64,000 nucleotides of DNA from CAVPOO01 sp963707015 (GTDB lineage: Bacteria; Pseudomonadota; Gammaproteobacteria; Thiohalobacterales; Thiohalobacteraceae), in contig CAVPOO010000006.1 in the NCBI GenBank assembly GCA_963707015.1, forward strand, positions 1-64,000, in the 5' to 3' direction. The position numbers and the translations under genes were made by a program. The notes under the pieces were generated by a model. The model was not told the DNA's origin, searched no databases, and worked only from the letters and a program-made list of their open reading frames with translations. How positions within the stretch are numbered: position 1 is the first letter of the stretch; the number at the start of each line of letters is the position of its first letter. Shown here one piece after another: positions 7,749 to 16,707 of this stretch.

Positions 7749-8642
7749 TCAGAATGCTGTATCCAGGGCCTCAATAAGCGGTGAGCGATTGCGGCCCCGG
7801 GCCACCGATCCACGCCAGCCCGCCGGCAGTTTCGACAGGACGTCCTCGGCCGTCTCACGCCGCTGAAAAGCGGCAAACACACACGCGCCGGTGCCTGTCA
7901 GCCGCGGCGCGGCATAGCGGCCAAGCCAGTCCAGTGCCTCGGCAACCTCCGGATAGCAGCGACGCACCACCGGCTCACAGCGATTCAACCCACCGCCCGC
8001 GAGAAAGTCGGCTATTGTGATAGGGGGCGCATCGCGTGTCAATTGCGCATCTGAAAAAACCTCAGCCGTTGATACTCTTACGTCAGGGTCGATGACGAGA
8101 AACCAGGGTTCCGGCAGTGCGATCGGGCGCAGGTCTTCGCCCACACCCTCGCCCCATGCCGCCTGCCCTCGCACAAAAACCGGAACATCGGCGCCCAGTT
8201 CCAGTCCCAGTGCCGCGAGCGCATCAACCCGCAGGCCGGTCTGCCAGAGGCGGTTGAGCACCACCAGTACGGTTGCTGCATCCGAACTGCCGCCACCCAG
8301 CCCGCCGCCGACGGGAAGTTTCTTGTCGAGCCGGATATCGACGCCAAAGCTGCTGCCGGTGGCGGCCTGGAGCAATCGCGCGGCACCGAGTGTGAGATCA
8401 ATCGCGGGCGCGATATCCTGAACAGCCTGCGTCCGTCGGATGATGCCGTCATCCCGCACAGCAAAGTAAAGCTCATCTGAAAAATCAATGAATTGGAAAA
8501 CTGTCTGCAGCAGATGGTAGCCATCGGCACGCCGCCCGACAATGTTCAGGAACAGGTTCAGCTTGGCCGGTGCCGGCCAGGGCCCGGATACCCCTGCATC
8601 GCCGCCAGCCGCGCCCTGTGCCGCATCAGAGGCCACTGCCAC
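7749..8642 (-). CDS. ispE: 4-diphosphocytidyl-2-C-methyl-D-erythritol kinase
   Basis: This GHMP kinase phosphorylates CDP-methylerythritol in the MEP isoprenoid pathway. It shows PAPAKLNLFLNI (substrate site Lys near 27), the ATP loop LPVGGGLGGGSSDAA at about residues 109-123, and the third motif LTGTGACVF. The 297 residues include about 22 extra at the N-terminus. The start overlaps the end of lolB by 17 bp, pointing to translational coupling. Confidence 0.95.
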   Translation of the reverse strand: MAVASDAAQGAAGGDAGVSGPWPAPAKLNLFLNIVGRRADGYHLLQTVFQFIDFSDELYFAVRDDGIIRRTQAVQDIAPAIDLTLGAARLLQAATGSSFGVDIRLDKKLPVGGGLGGGSSDAATVLVVLNRLWQTGLRVDALAALGLELGADVPVFVRGQAAWGEGVGEDLRPIALPEPWFLVIDPDVRVSTAEVFSDAQLTRDAPPITIADFLAGGGLNRCEPVVRRCYPEVAEALDWLGRYAAPRLTGTGACVFAAFQRRETAEDVLSKLPAGWRGSVARGRNRSPLIEALDTAF

Positions 8643-9243
8643 CGCCGTCGATGACCTCCCAGCGGTCGATGATCAGGCGCGCCTGGAGATCGGGACGTTC
8701 GAAATCGATCCTGCCAGGCAGGCTGCCACCCCCGGGGGCTGGTTGATACCGGCTGTAGTCGATCCGCCAACCTGACTGGATCAGTTGTTCCGGCCTACCC
8801 TCCACGTCACGCTGCCACTGGGCGGTCGGACCCGGTTGCGCCTCGCCCCGCACCCAGTACCGCAATCCGGAGACAGGCAGTTCCCATCCCAGATGCTGCC
8901 GCATCAGCGTCTCTGCGTCGCCGGCCGTGTCGCGTTGGCCCCTTGCATCCTGAAGCGCCACCCTGTCACCATCACCCTGCAGCAAGAGCGCGCCCTGCCC
9001 CAGCGGGCCCTGGAGGCGCAGATCGAAGGTCTCCGGCGACTGGCGCCACACCAGACCCGCGTGCCAACCCTCCTCCCCGTAGTGGACCGAAATACGCCCC
9101 GTCAAGCGCCACGCCGTCCAGTCCGGCGGCCGCCAGTGTTCACGCAGGCCTTCCCGCTCGGACACTGGCGCGAGGCTGCATGCTGCAAGAGGCAGGGCGA
9201 GTAGGGCGAGCAGGAATAACCGGGCAGGCTGGGAACGATTCAC
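8626..9243 (-). CDS. lolB: Outer-membrane lipoprotein LolB
   Basis: This is a 205-residue lipoprotein with signal sequence and lipobox LAAC (lipidated Cys22). LolB receives lipoproteins from LolA and inserts them into the inner leaflet of the outer membrane. The mature part has the typical WRLTGRISVHYGEEGWHAGLVW start, GPLGQGALLLQGD and QSGWRIDYSRY strands. It overlaps the upstream TPR gene (ATGA at 9240-9243) and ispE, forming one operon. Confidence 0.92.
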   Translation of the reverse strand: MNRSQPARLFLLALLALPLAACSLAPVSEREGLREHWRPPDWTAWRLTGRISVHYGEEGWHAGLVWRQSPETFDLRLQGPLGQGALLLQGDGDRVALQDARGQRDTAGDAETLMRQHLGWELPVSGLRYWVRGEAQPGPTAQWQRDVEGRPEQLIQSGWRIDYSRYQPAPGGGSLPGRIDFERPDLQARLIIDRWEVIDGGGSGL

Positions 9244-11006
9244 TGCAGAAAGTTGGACATCACATCCCGCAGAATCACACTATCGGGGTTCTTCTCCCGC
9301 GCCTGCTCCCACACCTTGCGCGCACCGGCCTGGTCACCTGACACCCACAGAACCTCACCCAGGTGGGCGCCAATCTCGCCGTCATGGCCGCTGTCTTCAT
9401 AAGCCTGGCGCAGATAGCGGATCGCAGCCTTGGTATTTCCCAGGCGATACTGAACCCAGCCCATGCTGTCGATGATTGCCACCTCATCCGGCGCCAGTTC
9501 CAGCGCCTTCTGGATGTAGCCCAGCGCTTCGGCAAGCCTGTCGGTGCGATCGGCGAGGGTATAACCCAGGGCGTTGAGCGCGTGGGCGTTCTCGGGATCC
9601 AGCTCCAGAATGCGCAGCAGGTCGCGTTCCGTCTGAGCGATATTGTCGAGCTTCTCGGCGAGCAGGGCCCGCGCATAGAGCACATCCTTGTTGTCCGGAC
9701 TGATCGCAATGACCTTATTGTAGAGCGCCATGGCCTGCTCGAGCTCACCGGCCTGAACCAGAAGATCACCCTCGACGAGATAAAGACGCAGCGCCAGTCG
9801 GGGATCGCGCGCGCGCACCCGCGCCAGCAGCCGGCGCGCACCCTGGAGATCGCCCTGTTCCATCAACAGGTTCGCGGCCCGCACCTTTGCCTCCAGGGAA
9901 TAATCGCCCTCGTCAACCTTCTCGTACCAGTCGATGGCCGCCGGATAATCCTCTCGCTGCTCTTCGATGCGACCCATGAAGTACTGCGCTTCATTCTCGC
10001 GCTCGCCGACCTCGATCAAGCGCCGCAGGTAGCGTTGCCCGCGGTTGAGTTGTTCATTATCGATGGCGAGCAGGGCGAGCGCGTACAGCGCATCGGCGTT
10101 ATCGGGCGCTGTCTTCAGCACGTGTTCAAACTGCATTTCGGCGTCGCTGTACCGCTTCTGTTCGATCAGCAGTCGCGCGTATGCAAGGCGCAGATCCACG
10201 TTCCCCGGTTGCTGCTGAACAGCCTCGCCAAGCCCGGCCAGCGCCTGTGCGATATCCCCGCCCTTGAGCTGTATCGTCGCACGCAGGATCAGGGCCTCGG
10301 CCCAGTCGGGTCGCAACGCCAGCGCCTGTTGCACATTACTCAAGGCAAGCGGCCAGCGGTTGTAGTGGACAGCCAGTTGCGCATAGGCCAGCCAGGCCCC
10401 GGCGGATTGCGAATACTGTTTGGTCAGCGCACCCATGACACGCAAGGCAGCCTCCTGGTCCTGCTCATTGGCAAGCAGTGAGGCCATGCGCTGGAAGGCC
10501 TCCGACGTCTTGTCGGAGCTCTCGATCAAGGAAACAAGGTGCTTCAGCGCGCCCGCCTCGTTGCCTTCGCGCAATTCGAGCGTCGCCAGGGCCTGCAGTG
10601 CATCCGGCTCCCGCGGCGCAAGTTCGACCCAGCGGCGTGCTGCGAGGACGGCGGCCTTTTCGTCCTTGGCGTACAGCGCCACCCGCAGCGCCCGTTGCGC
10701 GACACGCGCGTCAGCCGATGCTTTCATGGCCCGAAGATAATGCTCGACCGAGACGTCGAGTTGCCCCCGCTCACCGGCCATTTCGCCGGCGAGAATGTCG
10801 AACAGCAAGGGCCCTGTCAGGGTTTCCTGAATAACACCGGGGGAGCCCACGTTTTCCGAGTGCGGCTGCGCCGCATCCGCACCCGGGACGGGTGCCGGTT
10901 CTACCGCGCCCTGCGGTTTCGGAGCAAGCTCCGCGCAGCCGCCAGCCAGCACAAAGAACAGACTAATCAGAGGAACTGCAAGGTGTTTCATCATACTCGG
11001 CCACAT
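9240..11006 (-). CDS. TPR-repeat lipoprotein
   Basis: A protein of up to 588 residues starts with a hydrophobic signal ending LAGGC, a likely lipidation site. After a Pro/Ala-rich linker to about residue 60 it consists almost wholly of tetratricopeptide repeats (e.g. LAYARLLIEQKRYSDAEMQF and LNALGYTLADRTDRLAEAL). Such proteins are common upstream of lolB-ispE in gammaproteobacteria and probably scaffold complexes at the outer membrane. No enzyme motif is present. Start codons at 11006, 10994 or 10991 are possible; the last gives the shortest signal peptide. It diverges from hemA. Confidence 0.88.
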   Translation of the reverse strand: MWPSMMKHLAVPLISLFFVLAGGCAELAPKPQGAVEPAPVPGADAAQPHSENVGSPGVIQETLTGPLLFDILAGEMAGERGQLDVSVEHYLRAMKASADARVAQRALRVALYAKDEKAAVLAARRWVELAPREPDALQALATLELREGNEAGALKHLVSLIESSDKTSEAFQRMASLLANEQDQEAALRVMGALTKQYSQSAGAWLAYAQLAVHYNRWPLALSNVQQALALRPDWAEALILRATIQLKGGDIAQALAGLGEAVQQQPGNVDLRLAYARLLIEQKRYSDAEMQFEHVLKTAPDNADALYALALLAIDNEQLNRGQRYLRRLIEVGERENEAQYFMGRIEEQREDYPAAIDWYEKVDEGDYSLEAKVRAANLLMEQGDLQGARRLLARVRARDPRLALRLYLVEGDLLVQAGELEQAMALYNKVIAISPDNKDVLYARALLAEKLDNIAQTERDLLRILELDPENAHALNALGYTLADRTDRLAEALGYIQKALELAPDEVAIIDSMGWVQYRLGNTKAAIRYLRQAYEDSGHDGEIGAHLGEVLWVSGDQAGARKVWEQAREKNPDSVILRDVMSNFLQ

Positions 11007-11280
11007 CGACTGGCGTCATTCCCATCATAACGGATATCAGGCAACATTGTATTCTATCCCCCTGAGCTTACGGGAGAAACCATTTAGCGACTGATTCCCT
11101 GGTTTAGCTGACCCTATCTGACACCCGAAAAATCCAGATGGTTCGCTGATTACCCCTGCCGAGGCAGCAAGCAATGTTCCCAGATTCCAGGTGCACACGG
11201 ATTATTCGCAGGCTTCCGGCTTGTATTCGCGCAGCCCATCACGCAGAATTTCGTCGCTGTCTCCAGTCCGATACGCATCC

Positions 11281-12567
11281 ATGCCTCTGATCATACTCGG
11301 GATTAATCACCGCACTGCCCCGGTTAAAGTGCGCGAGCGGGTCGTTTTCCCAACGGAGGCGCTGCCCGCCGCCCTGCATGAGCTGACAGAGATCCCGAAC
11401 GTAGAAGCGGCGTCGATCCTCTCGACCTGTAATCGCACGGAGCTCTGCTGCATCGTTGAAAGCTGCGCGCCCGACGTCGAGGATGACGATGCCATAAAAA
11501 TACAAGAGTGGTTGAGCCGCTATCATCAACTGCCACTCGCTGACTTACGGCCTTTCCTCTACGTCCATACCAATCACAGCGCCGTACGCCACATCCTGCG
11601 GGTTGCATCCGGACTCGACTCAATGATCCTGGGTGAACCGCAGATACTCGGCCAGATAAAGACGGCCTACCAGGTGGCTGACAATGCAGGTACCCTGGAC
11701 ATCCATCTGCGGCGCCTGTACCAGCATACTTTTTCAGTTGCAAAACAGGTACGTACCGACACAGAGATCGGGGCAAGCCCGGTCTCGGTCGCCTTTGCCG
11801 CGGTGAGCCTGGCGCGACAGATATTTGGCGATCTCAACAGCCACACCGCACTGCTCATCGGTGCGGGCGAGACCATCGAGCTGGCGGCGCGTCACCTGCA
11901 CGAAAAGGGACTCGGACGGATGATTGTGGCGAACCGGACCCAGGAGCGCGCGCATGCGCTGGCGGGCGAATTCGACGGTTATGCCATTTCACTGTCGGAA
12001 CTCTCGGCGCACCTGGCGGAAGCCGACATCATTATCTCCTCCACGGCCAGCCCGCTGCCCGTCGTAGGGAAGGGAAGCATGGAGACGGCACTCAAGCAGC
12101 GCAAGCACCGCCCGGTCTTCATTGTGGATATTGCCGTGCCCAGGGATATTGAACCGGAGATCGCAGATCTCGAGGACGTCTACCTGTACACGGTAGATGA
12201 CCTCCAGGAGGTTATCCAGGAAAACCTCAAGTCACGCCAGGACGCCGCCAAGCAGGCGGAAGAAATCATTGACGTCCAGGCCGGCCACTTCATAGGATGG
12301 CTGCGCTCGCTCGATGCGGTATCGACTATCTGCGAGTACCGCGGCGAAGCGCAACGTCTGCGCGACGAGGTGCTTGCGAAGTCACGTCAGCAGCTCGCTC
12401 AGGGCAAGGAGCCGGGCGACGTCCTGGCCTATCTGGCACACACGCTCACCAACAAGCTGATTCATAGGCCAAGCGCCAATCTTCGGCAGGCAGGTTATGA
12501 AGGCAAGCGGGAGCTGGTTGAGGCCGCCCGGCAACTCTTGTGCAATAGGGACAAGGATCAATCCTGA
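11281..12567 (+). CDS. hemA: Glutamyl-tRNA reductase
   Basis: HemA reduces glutamyl-tRNA to glutamate-1-semialdehyde, the first step of C5 tetrapyrrole synthesis. The 428 residues begin [15 protein letters not shown]. The catalytic Cys50 lies in STCNRTE, followed by [10 protein letters not shown], the NADPH-binding fold with LIGAGET, and the C-terminal dimerisation helices. The ATG at 11281 was chosen over a longer frame from 11191 because family members start exactly at this strand. It is followed at once by prfA and then prmC, the classic gammaproteobacterial order. Confidence 0.97.
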   Translation: MPLIILGINHRTAPVKVRERVVFPTEALPAALHELTEIPNVEAASILSTCNRTELCCIVESCAPDVEDDDAIKIQEWLSRYHQLPLADLRPFLYVHTNHSAVRHILRVASGLDSMILGEPQILGQIKTAYQVADNAGTLDIHLRRLYQHTFSVAKQVRTDTEIGASPVSVAFAAVSLARQIFGDLNSHTALLIGAGETIELAARHLHEKGLGRMIVANRTQERAHALAGEFDGYAISLSELSAHLAEADIIISSTASPLPVVGKGSMETALKQRKHRPVFIVDIAVPRDIEPEIADLEDVYLYTVDDLQEVIQENLKSRQDAAKQAEEIIDVQAGHFIGWLRSLDAVSTICEYRGEAQRLRDEVLAKSRQQLAQGKEPGDVLAYLAHTLTNKLIHRPSANLRQAGYEGKRELVEAARQLLCNRDKDQS

Positions 12568-12577
12568 AAGGATTTCC

Positions 12578-13666
12578 GTGAAAGAAAGTATTCAACGCAA
12601 GCTGGAATCCCTGCTCGATCGCCATGAGGAGATCGGCGCGCTGTTGTCAGAACGGGACGTTCTGGCAGATCCGGACCGTTTCCGTTCCCTCTCCATCGAG
12701 TACGCGCAACTCGAACCCGTGGTCAAGTGTTTCCGGGAATACCGCCAGGCGAGCAATGACCTGGCATCCGCCGAGGAGATGCTCAGGGATCCGGACCCGG
12801 AGTTGCGTTCCATGGCCAGCGAGGAACAGGCGGCGACCCGCTCACGTCGTGAATCGCTCGAATGGGATCTGCAGAGGCTGCTGCTGCCACAGGATCCCAA
12901 CGACAACAGCAACATCTTCCTCGAGATTCGTGCGGGCACGGGGGGTGATGAGGCGGCCCTGTTTGCGGGCGACATTTTCCGTATGTACGCCCGTTACGCC
13001 GAACTGCGGGGCTGGCGCATCGAGATACTCAGCGAGAATCCGGGTGAACATGGCGGCTACAAGGAGATCATTGCGCGCCTCGTCGGACAGGGCGTTTACT
13101 CACGCCTCAAGTTCGAGTCAGGCGCCCACCGCGTGCAGCGGGTCCCGGCCACCGAATCACAGGGACGCATACACACGTCCGCGGCTACCGTTGCGGTCTT
13201 GCCCGAAGTAGAAGATGTCGAACCCATTGAGATCAACCCCGCAGACTTGAAGGTGGATACCTATCGTGCCTCGGGCGCAGGCGGACAACACGTCAACAAG
13301 ACCGATTCGGCGGTGCGCATCACACATCTGCCGTCAGGCATTGTCATCGAATGCCAGGATGAGCGCTCGCAACACAAGAACCGCGCCCGCGCCATGTCGC
13401 TGCTCGCGGCCAGGCTGGTCGCCGCCGAGCGTGATAAACGTGAAGCGCACCAGGCGCAAACCCGCCGCAACCTGGTCGGCAGCGGTGATCGCTCCGAGCG
13501 CATTCGTACCTATAACTTTCCGCAGGCACGGCTGACAGATCACCGCATCAATCTGACCCTCTACAAACTGGAGGAGATCCTGGCAGGAAACCTGGACCTC
13601 GTCATCGATCCGCTGACCAGCGAGGACCAGGCGGACCGCCTGGCCGCCTTGCAGGAGGAGGGATGA
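12578..13666 (+). CDS. prfA: Peptide chain release factor 1
   Basis: RF1 reads UAA and UAG in the ribosomal A site. The 362 residues show the codon-recognition region with [12 protein letters not shown] near residue 190 and the catalytic GGQ in [13 protein letters not shown] near residue 235. The start is GTG 12578, with GAAAGGA seven bases upstream and ten bases after the hemA stop. Its GGQ glutamine is the substrate of PrmC, encoded next. Confidence 0.97.
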   Translation: MKESIQRKLESLLDRHEEIGALLSERDVLADPDRFRSLSIEYAQLEPVVKCFREYRQASNDLASAEEMLRDPDPELRSMASEEQAATRSRRESLEWDLQRLLLPQDPNDNSNIFLEIRAGTGGDEAALFAGDIFRMYARYAELRGWRIEILSENPGEHGGYKEIIARLVGQGVYSRLKFESGAHRVQRVPATESQGRIHTSAATVAVLPEVEDVEPIEINPADLKVDTYRASGAGGQHVNKTDSAVRITHLPSGIVIECQDERSQHKNRARAMSLLAARLVAAERDKREAHQAQTRRNLVGSGDRSERIRTYNFPQARLTDHRINLTLYKLEEILAGNLDLVIDPLTSEDQADRLAALQEEG

Positions 13667-13853
13667 GAGCCAGCCGGCCTGCGAATATCAACGCCACGAT
13701 CGGCAACCCGGTTGCCGCGGAAAAACACGGACGAACGCATGAACCGTCGTTGCCGTGCGCGACTGTGGATTGCGCGGCTCTTGTCATGGCGAGCTGTCTC
13801 TCGCAGACAGGCCCCTCCGCCCTGCCAACGCCTCGCCGCTCAGGCTCAAGCCA

Positions 13854-14699
13854 ATGACCCCGTGGAGTATCCGCCGGGCCCTGGAAAACGCCGTACGTCG
13901 ACTCGCGCCCTTGCACAGCTCCGCCCGCCTGGATGCCGAGGTGCTGCTTGCGTTTGCCCTCGGCCGCCCGCGAAGCCACCTTCACACATGGCCGGAACAG
14001 CCGCTTGGCGAGCTTGCGGCACAACGCTTCAGGGAACTGATCGCGCGGCGAGTCGCAGGCGAGCCGGTGGCCTATCTCACCGGCAGACGCGAGTTCTGGT
14101 CGCTCGAGCTCGAGGTGAGCCGCGACACACTGATACCGCGACCGGAAACCGAAACGCTGGTCGAACAGGCGCTCGCTCGCATCCCCGGGGACAGCCCGTT
14201 GCAGATCGCCGACCTCGGCACGGGCAGCGGCGCCGTCGCACTCGCCATAGCCCACGAACGTCCGGCCTGCCGGGTGCTCGCCACCGAGCGTTCAGCGGCG
14301 ACGCTGCGGGTCGCAGCCCGCAATGCGGAGCGACTGAAATTGCGCAACATCCGCTTCGTTCAGGATGACTGGTGCGCCGCCCTGGGTGCGGCGACCCTGG
14401 ACATGATCGTCAGCAACCCGCCCTACGTCGCCGAGCAGGACCCGCATCTGGGTCGTGGTGATGTCCAGTTCGAGCCCCGCTCGGCGCTGGTTGCCGGGCG
14501 CGAGGGCCTGGACGCAATCGCAGGCATTGTCGAAGACGCCCGCCGATCACTGCGACCCAAAGGCCTCCTGCTGCTCGAACACGCCGACGACCAGGCCGAT
14601 TCCGTATCCAAGCTGTTGATCATAAAATCCTATTCCGGAATTCAGTGCTATCGCGATGACAGTCACCAGCGCCGTGTCACCGTTGCCCGGCGGGGCTGA
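13854..14699 (+). CDS. prmC: Release factor glutamine methyltransferase
   Basis: PrmC N5-methylates the glutamine of the GGQ motif in RF1/RF2. The 281 residues have an N-terminal helical domain (ARLDAEVLLAFALGR, GEPVAYLTGRREFWSL), the SAM loop DLGTGSGAVALA and the catalytic NPPY at about residues 188-191. ATG 13854 fits the family N-terminus. A longer frame from 13755 exists, and only a weak AGGCTCAAG precedes the ATG. The 187-bp gap to prfA is larger than usual. The last 30 residues deviate somewhat from the family's usual end. Confidence 0.95.
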   Translation: MTPWSIRRALENAVRRLAPLHSSARLDAEVLLAFALGRPRSHLHTWPEQPLGELAAQRFRELIARRVAGEPVAYLTGRREFWSLELEVSRDTLIPRPETETLVEQALARIPGDSPLQIADLGTGSGAVALAIAHERPACRVLATERSAATLRVAARNAERLKLRNIRFVQDDWCAALGAATLDMIVSNPPYVAEQDPHLGRGDVQFEPRSALVAGREGLDAIAGIVEDARRSLRPKGLLLLEHADDQADSVSKLLIIKSYSGIQCYRDDSHQRRVTVARRG

Positions 14700-14783
14700 A
14701 GCAGCAGACCCGCCCTGTCGCGACAATAAACAGCAAACCTGGAAATCACTTGATTATCCGGATCAAAGGGATAGCATGAAGCC

Positions 14784-15191
14784 ATGGGCGCCCCAGACCC
14801 TGAACGCACCAAGCATCGGGAAGTTCATTTCCGCGCACCCCCTTCGGCGGCGGATCAGGCTCACCATGCGGCATTGGCGCTGAGGAAAGTGGAAGGCATA
14901 CTGAATGCCCATGCGAGCGAAGGGCCCGTTGTTCACGTCAGCTACGATCTCACCGAGATCTCTCTGCAGCTCATCGATTGCCTGCTGATCGAGCTGGGGT
15001 TCCACCTCGATAACAGCCTGCTCGCCAAGCTGAAGCGTGCGCTGTACTACTACACGGAGCAGGCCGAACAGGAAACGCTCGGTTGTCAACGCGGCCGCGA
15101 TTGCACCCGGGCCATCTTCATCAACCGCTACCAGCACCTTCAGCACGGCTGTCGCGATGACCGTCCCGACCACTGGCGACACTATCGCTAG
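14784..15191 (+). CDS. Small HMA-like protein with Cys/His-rich tail
   Basis: This 135-residue protein is one I do not know by name. Residues 30-75 have the beta-alpha-beta spacing of a heavy-metal-associated (ferredoxin-like) domain: LRKVEGILNAH, VHVSYDLTEISLQLIDCLL, then ELGFHLD. The metal-binding CxxC of HMA proteins is absent. The C-terminal 35 residues are rich in Cys, His and Arg (CQRGRDCTRAIF, then HLQHGCRDDRPDHWRHYR) and could bind a metal. The gene lies just before the E1-like enzyme. The best ribosome-binding site (AAAGGG at 14765) is better spaced for an out-of-frame ATG at 14776, so the start is uncertain. Confidence 0.6.
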   Translation: MGAPDPERTKHREVHFRAPPSAADQAHHAALALRKVEGILNAHASEGPVVHVSYDLTEISLQLIDCLLIELGFHLDNSLLAKLKRALYYYTEQAEQETLGCQRGRDCTRAIFINRYQHLQHGCRDDRPDHWRHYR

Positions 15192-15302
15192 CAGGCGCAT
15201 CGGGGTCAGCGGCGATTGCTCAGACCCGTGTCATGTGCCCGGAAAAACTGCCGCAGGAAAGCGGTCGCCGACCCCGATTTACGCTGAGACCGATGTTGCC
15301 GC

Positions 15303-16064
15303 ATGGATCTGACTGATTCCGAGCTCCTGCGTTACAGCCGTCAGATCATGCTGCCGGACTTCGGCATCGAGGCCCAGGAACGCCTGCTTGGCTGCAGGGC
15401 GCTGGTGATCGGCGCCGGCGGCCTGGGTTCGGCGGCTGCCATCTATCTGGCCGCTGCCGGCATCGGCGGCCTGATTATTGCCGACCATGACACAGTGGAT
15501 CTTTCCAATCTGCAGCGACAGATCCTGCACGGGACCGCGGATCTCGGGCGACCCAAGGTAGACTCTGCCCGCGAACGTCTGCGCGAGATCAACCCGGCGC
15601 CGGAAATCATAGCACTGGCCGCACGGCTGGAGGGAGAGGCGCTGGAACGCCAGGTTCGCGAGGCCGATATCGTTATCGATGCCAGCGACAACTTCACGAC
15701 TCGATTCGCCATCAATATCGCCTGCGTCCTGAGCGGTACGCCACTCGTTTCCGGTGCGGCCATCCGCTACGAGGGGCAGCTCACGGTGTTTCGCTCGGAC
15801 CTCGCCACGGGACCCTGTTACCACTGCCTTTATCAGGAAGGCATCGAAGAAGAACAGACCTGCGCCGAGAATGGCATCCTGGCGCCCGTGGTCGGCATCA
15901 TCGGCAGTCTCCAGGCACTGGAGGCGGTCAAGGCGCTGACTGGCATAGGCGACACACTCTGCGGCCGCCTGCTACTGTTTGATGGGAAGCATCTCGAATG
16001 GCGCACGCTGGCGCTCAAACGTGATCCCTCGTGCCGGGTTTGCAGCACACGGCATGTATCCTAG
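15303..16064 (+). CDS. moeB: MoeB/ThiF-type adenylyltransferase (E1-like)
   Basis: This 253-residue protein is an E1-like enzyme that adenylates the C-terminal Gly-Gly of a sulfur-carrier protein (MoaD or ThiS type). Seen are RYSRQIMLPDFG, the nucleotide loop VIGAGGLGS (residues 35-43), the ATP/Arg motif DLSNLQRQILH and the zinc pairs CYHC (near 178) and CRVC (near 245). A Cys in EEQTCAENG takes the place of the active-site cysteine region. It has no rhodanese domain, so it is MoeB/ThiF rather than MOCS3 type. The symbol is given by family; ThiF is equally possible. A JAMM peptidase lies 203 bp downstream. Confidence 0.88.
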   Translation: MDLTDSELLRYSRQIMLPDFGIEAQERLLGCRALVIGAGGLGSAAAIYLAAAGIGGLIIADHDTVDLSNLQRQILHGTADLGRPKVDSARERLREINPAPEIIALAARLEGEALERQVREADIVIDASDNFTTRFAINIACVLSGTPLVSGAAIRYEGQLTVFRSDLATGPCYHCLYQEGIEEEQTCAENGILAPVVGIIGSLQALEAVKALTGIGDTLCGRLLLFDGKHLEWRTLALKRDPSCRVCSTRHVS

Positions 16065-16130
16065 TACTCCTTCAGGGTGATAATGAGGGATGCTGACAAA
16101 TTGATCTGAGTGCCAGTATTCTTAATCTTA

Positions 16131-16203
16131 TAGCCACGGAAGGACACGGAAAAAATTCGAATGGGTGTTGGTTCTTTCCGTGTTTTTCCGTGGATTCCGT
16201 GGC
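16131..16203. repeat. CACGGA-type palindromic repeat
   Basis: The segment has arms CCACGGAAGGACACGGAAAA and, after about 20 bases, TTCCGTGTTTTTCCGTGG followed by a further ATTCCGTGG. The two arms are near-complementary and built from CACGGA units. It forms a large imperfect hairpin between moeB and the JAMM gene. Translated on the minus strand it gives the ATESTEKHGK string that turns up as spurious small proteins in many environmental genomes, so it is probably a dispersed repeat and not coding. Confidence 0.65.
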
Positions 16204-16267
16204 CATACTATCCGTCATCATCAGATGGAAAAAGCACTTGGCGTACGCACTCTGAATCAACCCCGTC

Positions 16268-16672
16268 ATGTCAGGTATCAAACTGCCGCGTCCGCTGGTA
16301 AGGCAGCTACTCAGCGAGGCACAACACTCGCCGTCCGCAGAGGTATGCGGACTGATCAGTGCCCGTGATGGCGAGCCGTTTCGAGTCTACCCGGTTCCCA
16401 ATGTATCGCAGACACCCGCGCGGTTTTTCACCCTGGATGCAAAGGCCCAGATCGATGCCATGCGAACCATGCGCGCGGCGGGCGAAGAGCTATTCGCGAT
16501 ATACCATTCTCACCCCGACGGTCCCGCCACGCCCTCTGCCGAAGACCTTGCGCAGGCCGCCTATCCCGAGGCGCTTTACCTGATCATCTCACTGCAAGCG
16601 CAACAGGCACCGCAGCTGCGCGGCTTCTGGCTGCGCGGCGGGCAAGCCGAACCTGTCGAACTGGAAATCTAA
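16268..16672 (+). CDS. JAMM/M67-family metallopeptidase
   Basis: This 134-residue JAB1/MPN+ domain protein has the complete zinc site: Glu25 (SAEVCG), His80 and His82 in HSHPDG, with Ser90 and Asp93 in TPSAEDL. Bacterial M67 enzymes cut after the C-terminal glycines of ubiquitin-like or sulfur-carrier proteins, exposing or releasing them. Its neighbour is a MoeB/ThiF-type E1, the pairing known from sulfur-carrier systems. No MoaD/ThiS-like gene is visible nearby, so the substrate is unknown. Confidence 0.88.
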   Translation: MSGIKLPRPLVRQLLSEAQHSPSAEVCGLISARDGEPFRVYPVPNVSQTPARFFTLDAKAQIDAMRTMRAAGEELFAIYHSHPDGPATPSAEDLAQAAYPEALYLIISLQAQQAPQLRGFWLRGGQAEPVELEI

Positions 16673-16707
16673 CGGCAGCCGATACCCGCCTGGCTGCCAA
16701 TGCGGTG

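Noticed and set aside
13663..13853. Possible small gene between prfA and prmC
   Set aside because: Frames there are short extensions of prmC or shadows in other frames. No ribosome-binding site or motif is present.
16072..16281. 69-codon minus-strand frame containing ATESTEKHGK
   Set aside because: It is the translation of the CACGGA repeat with no ribosome-binding site, so it is a repeat and not a protein.
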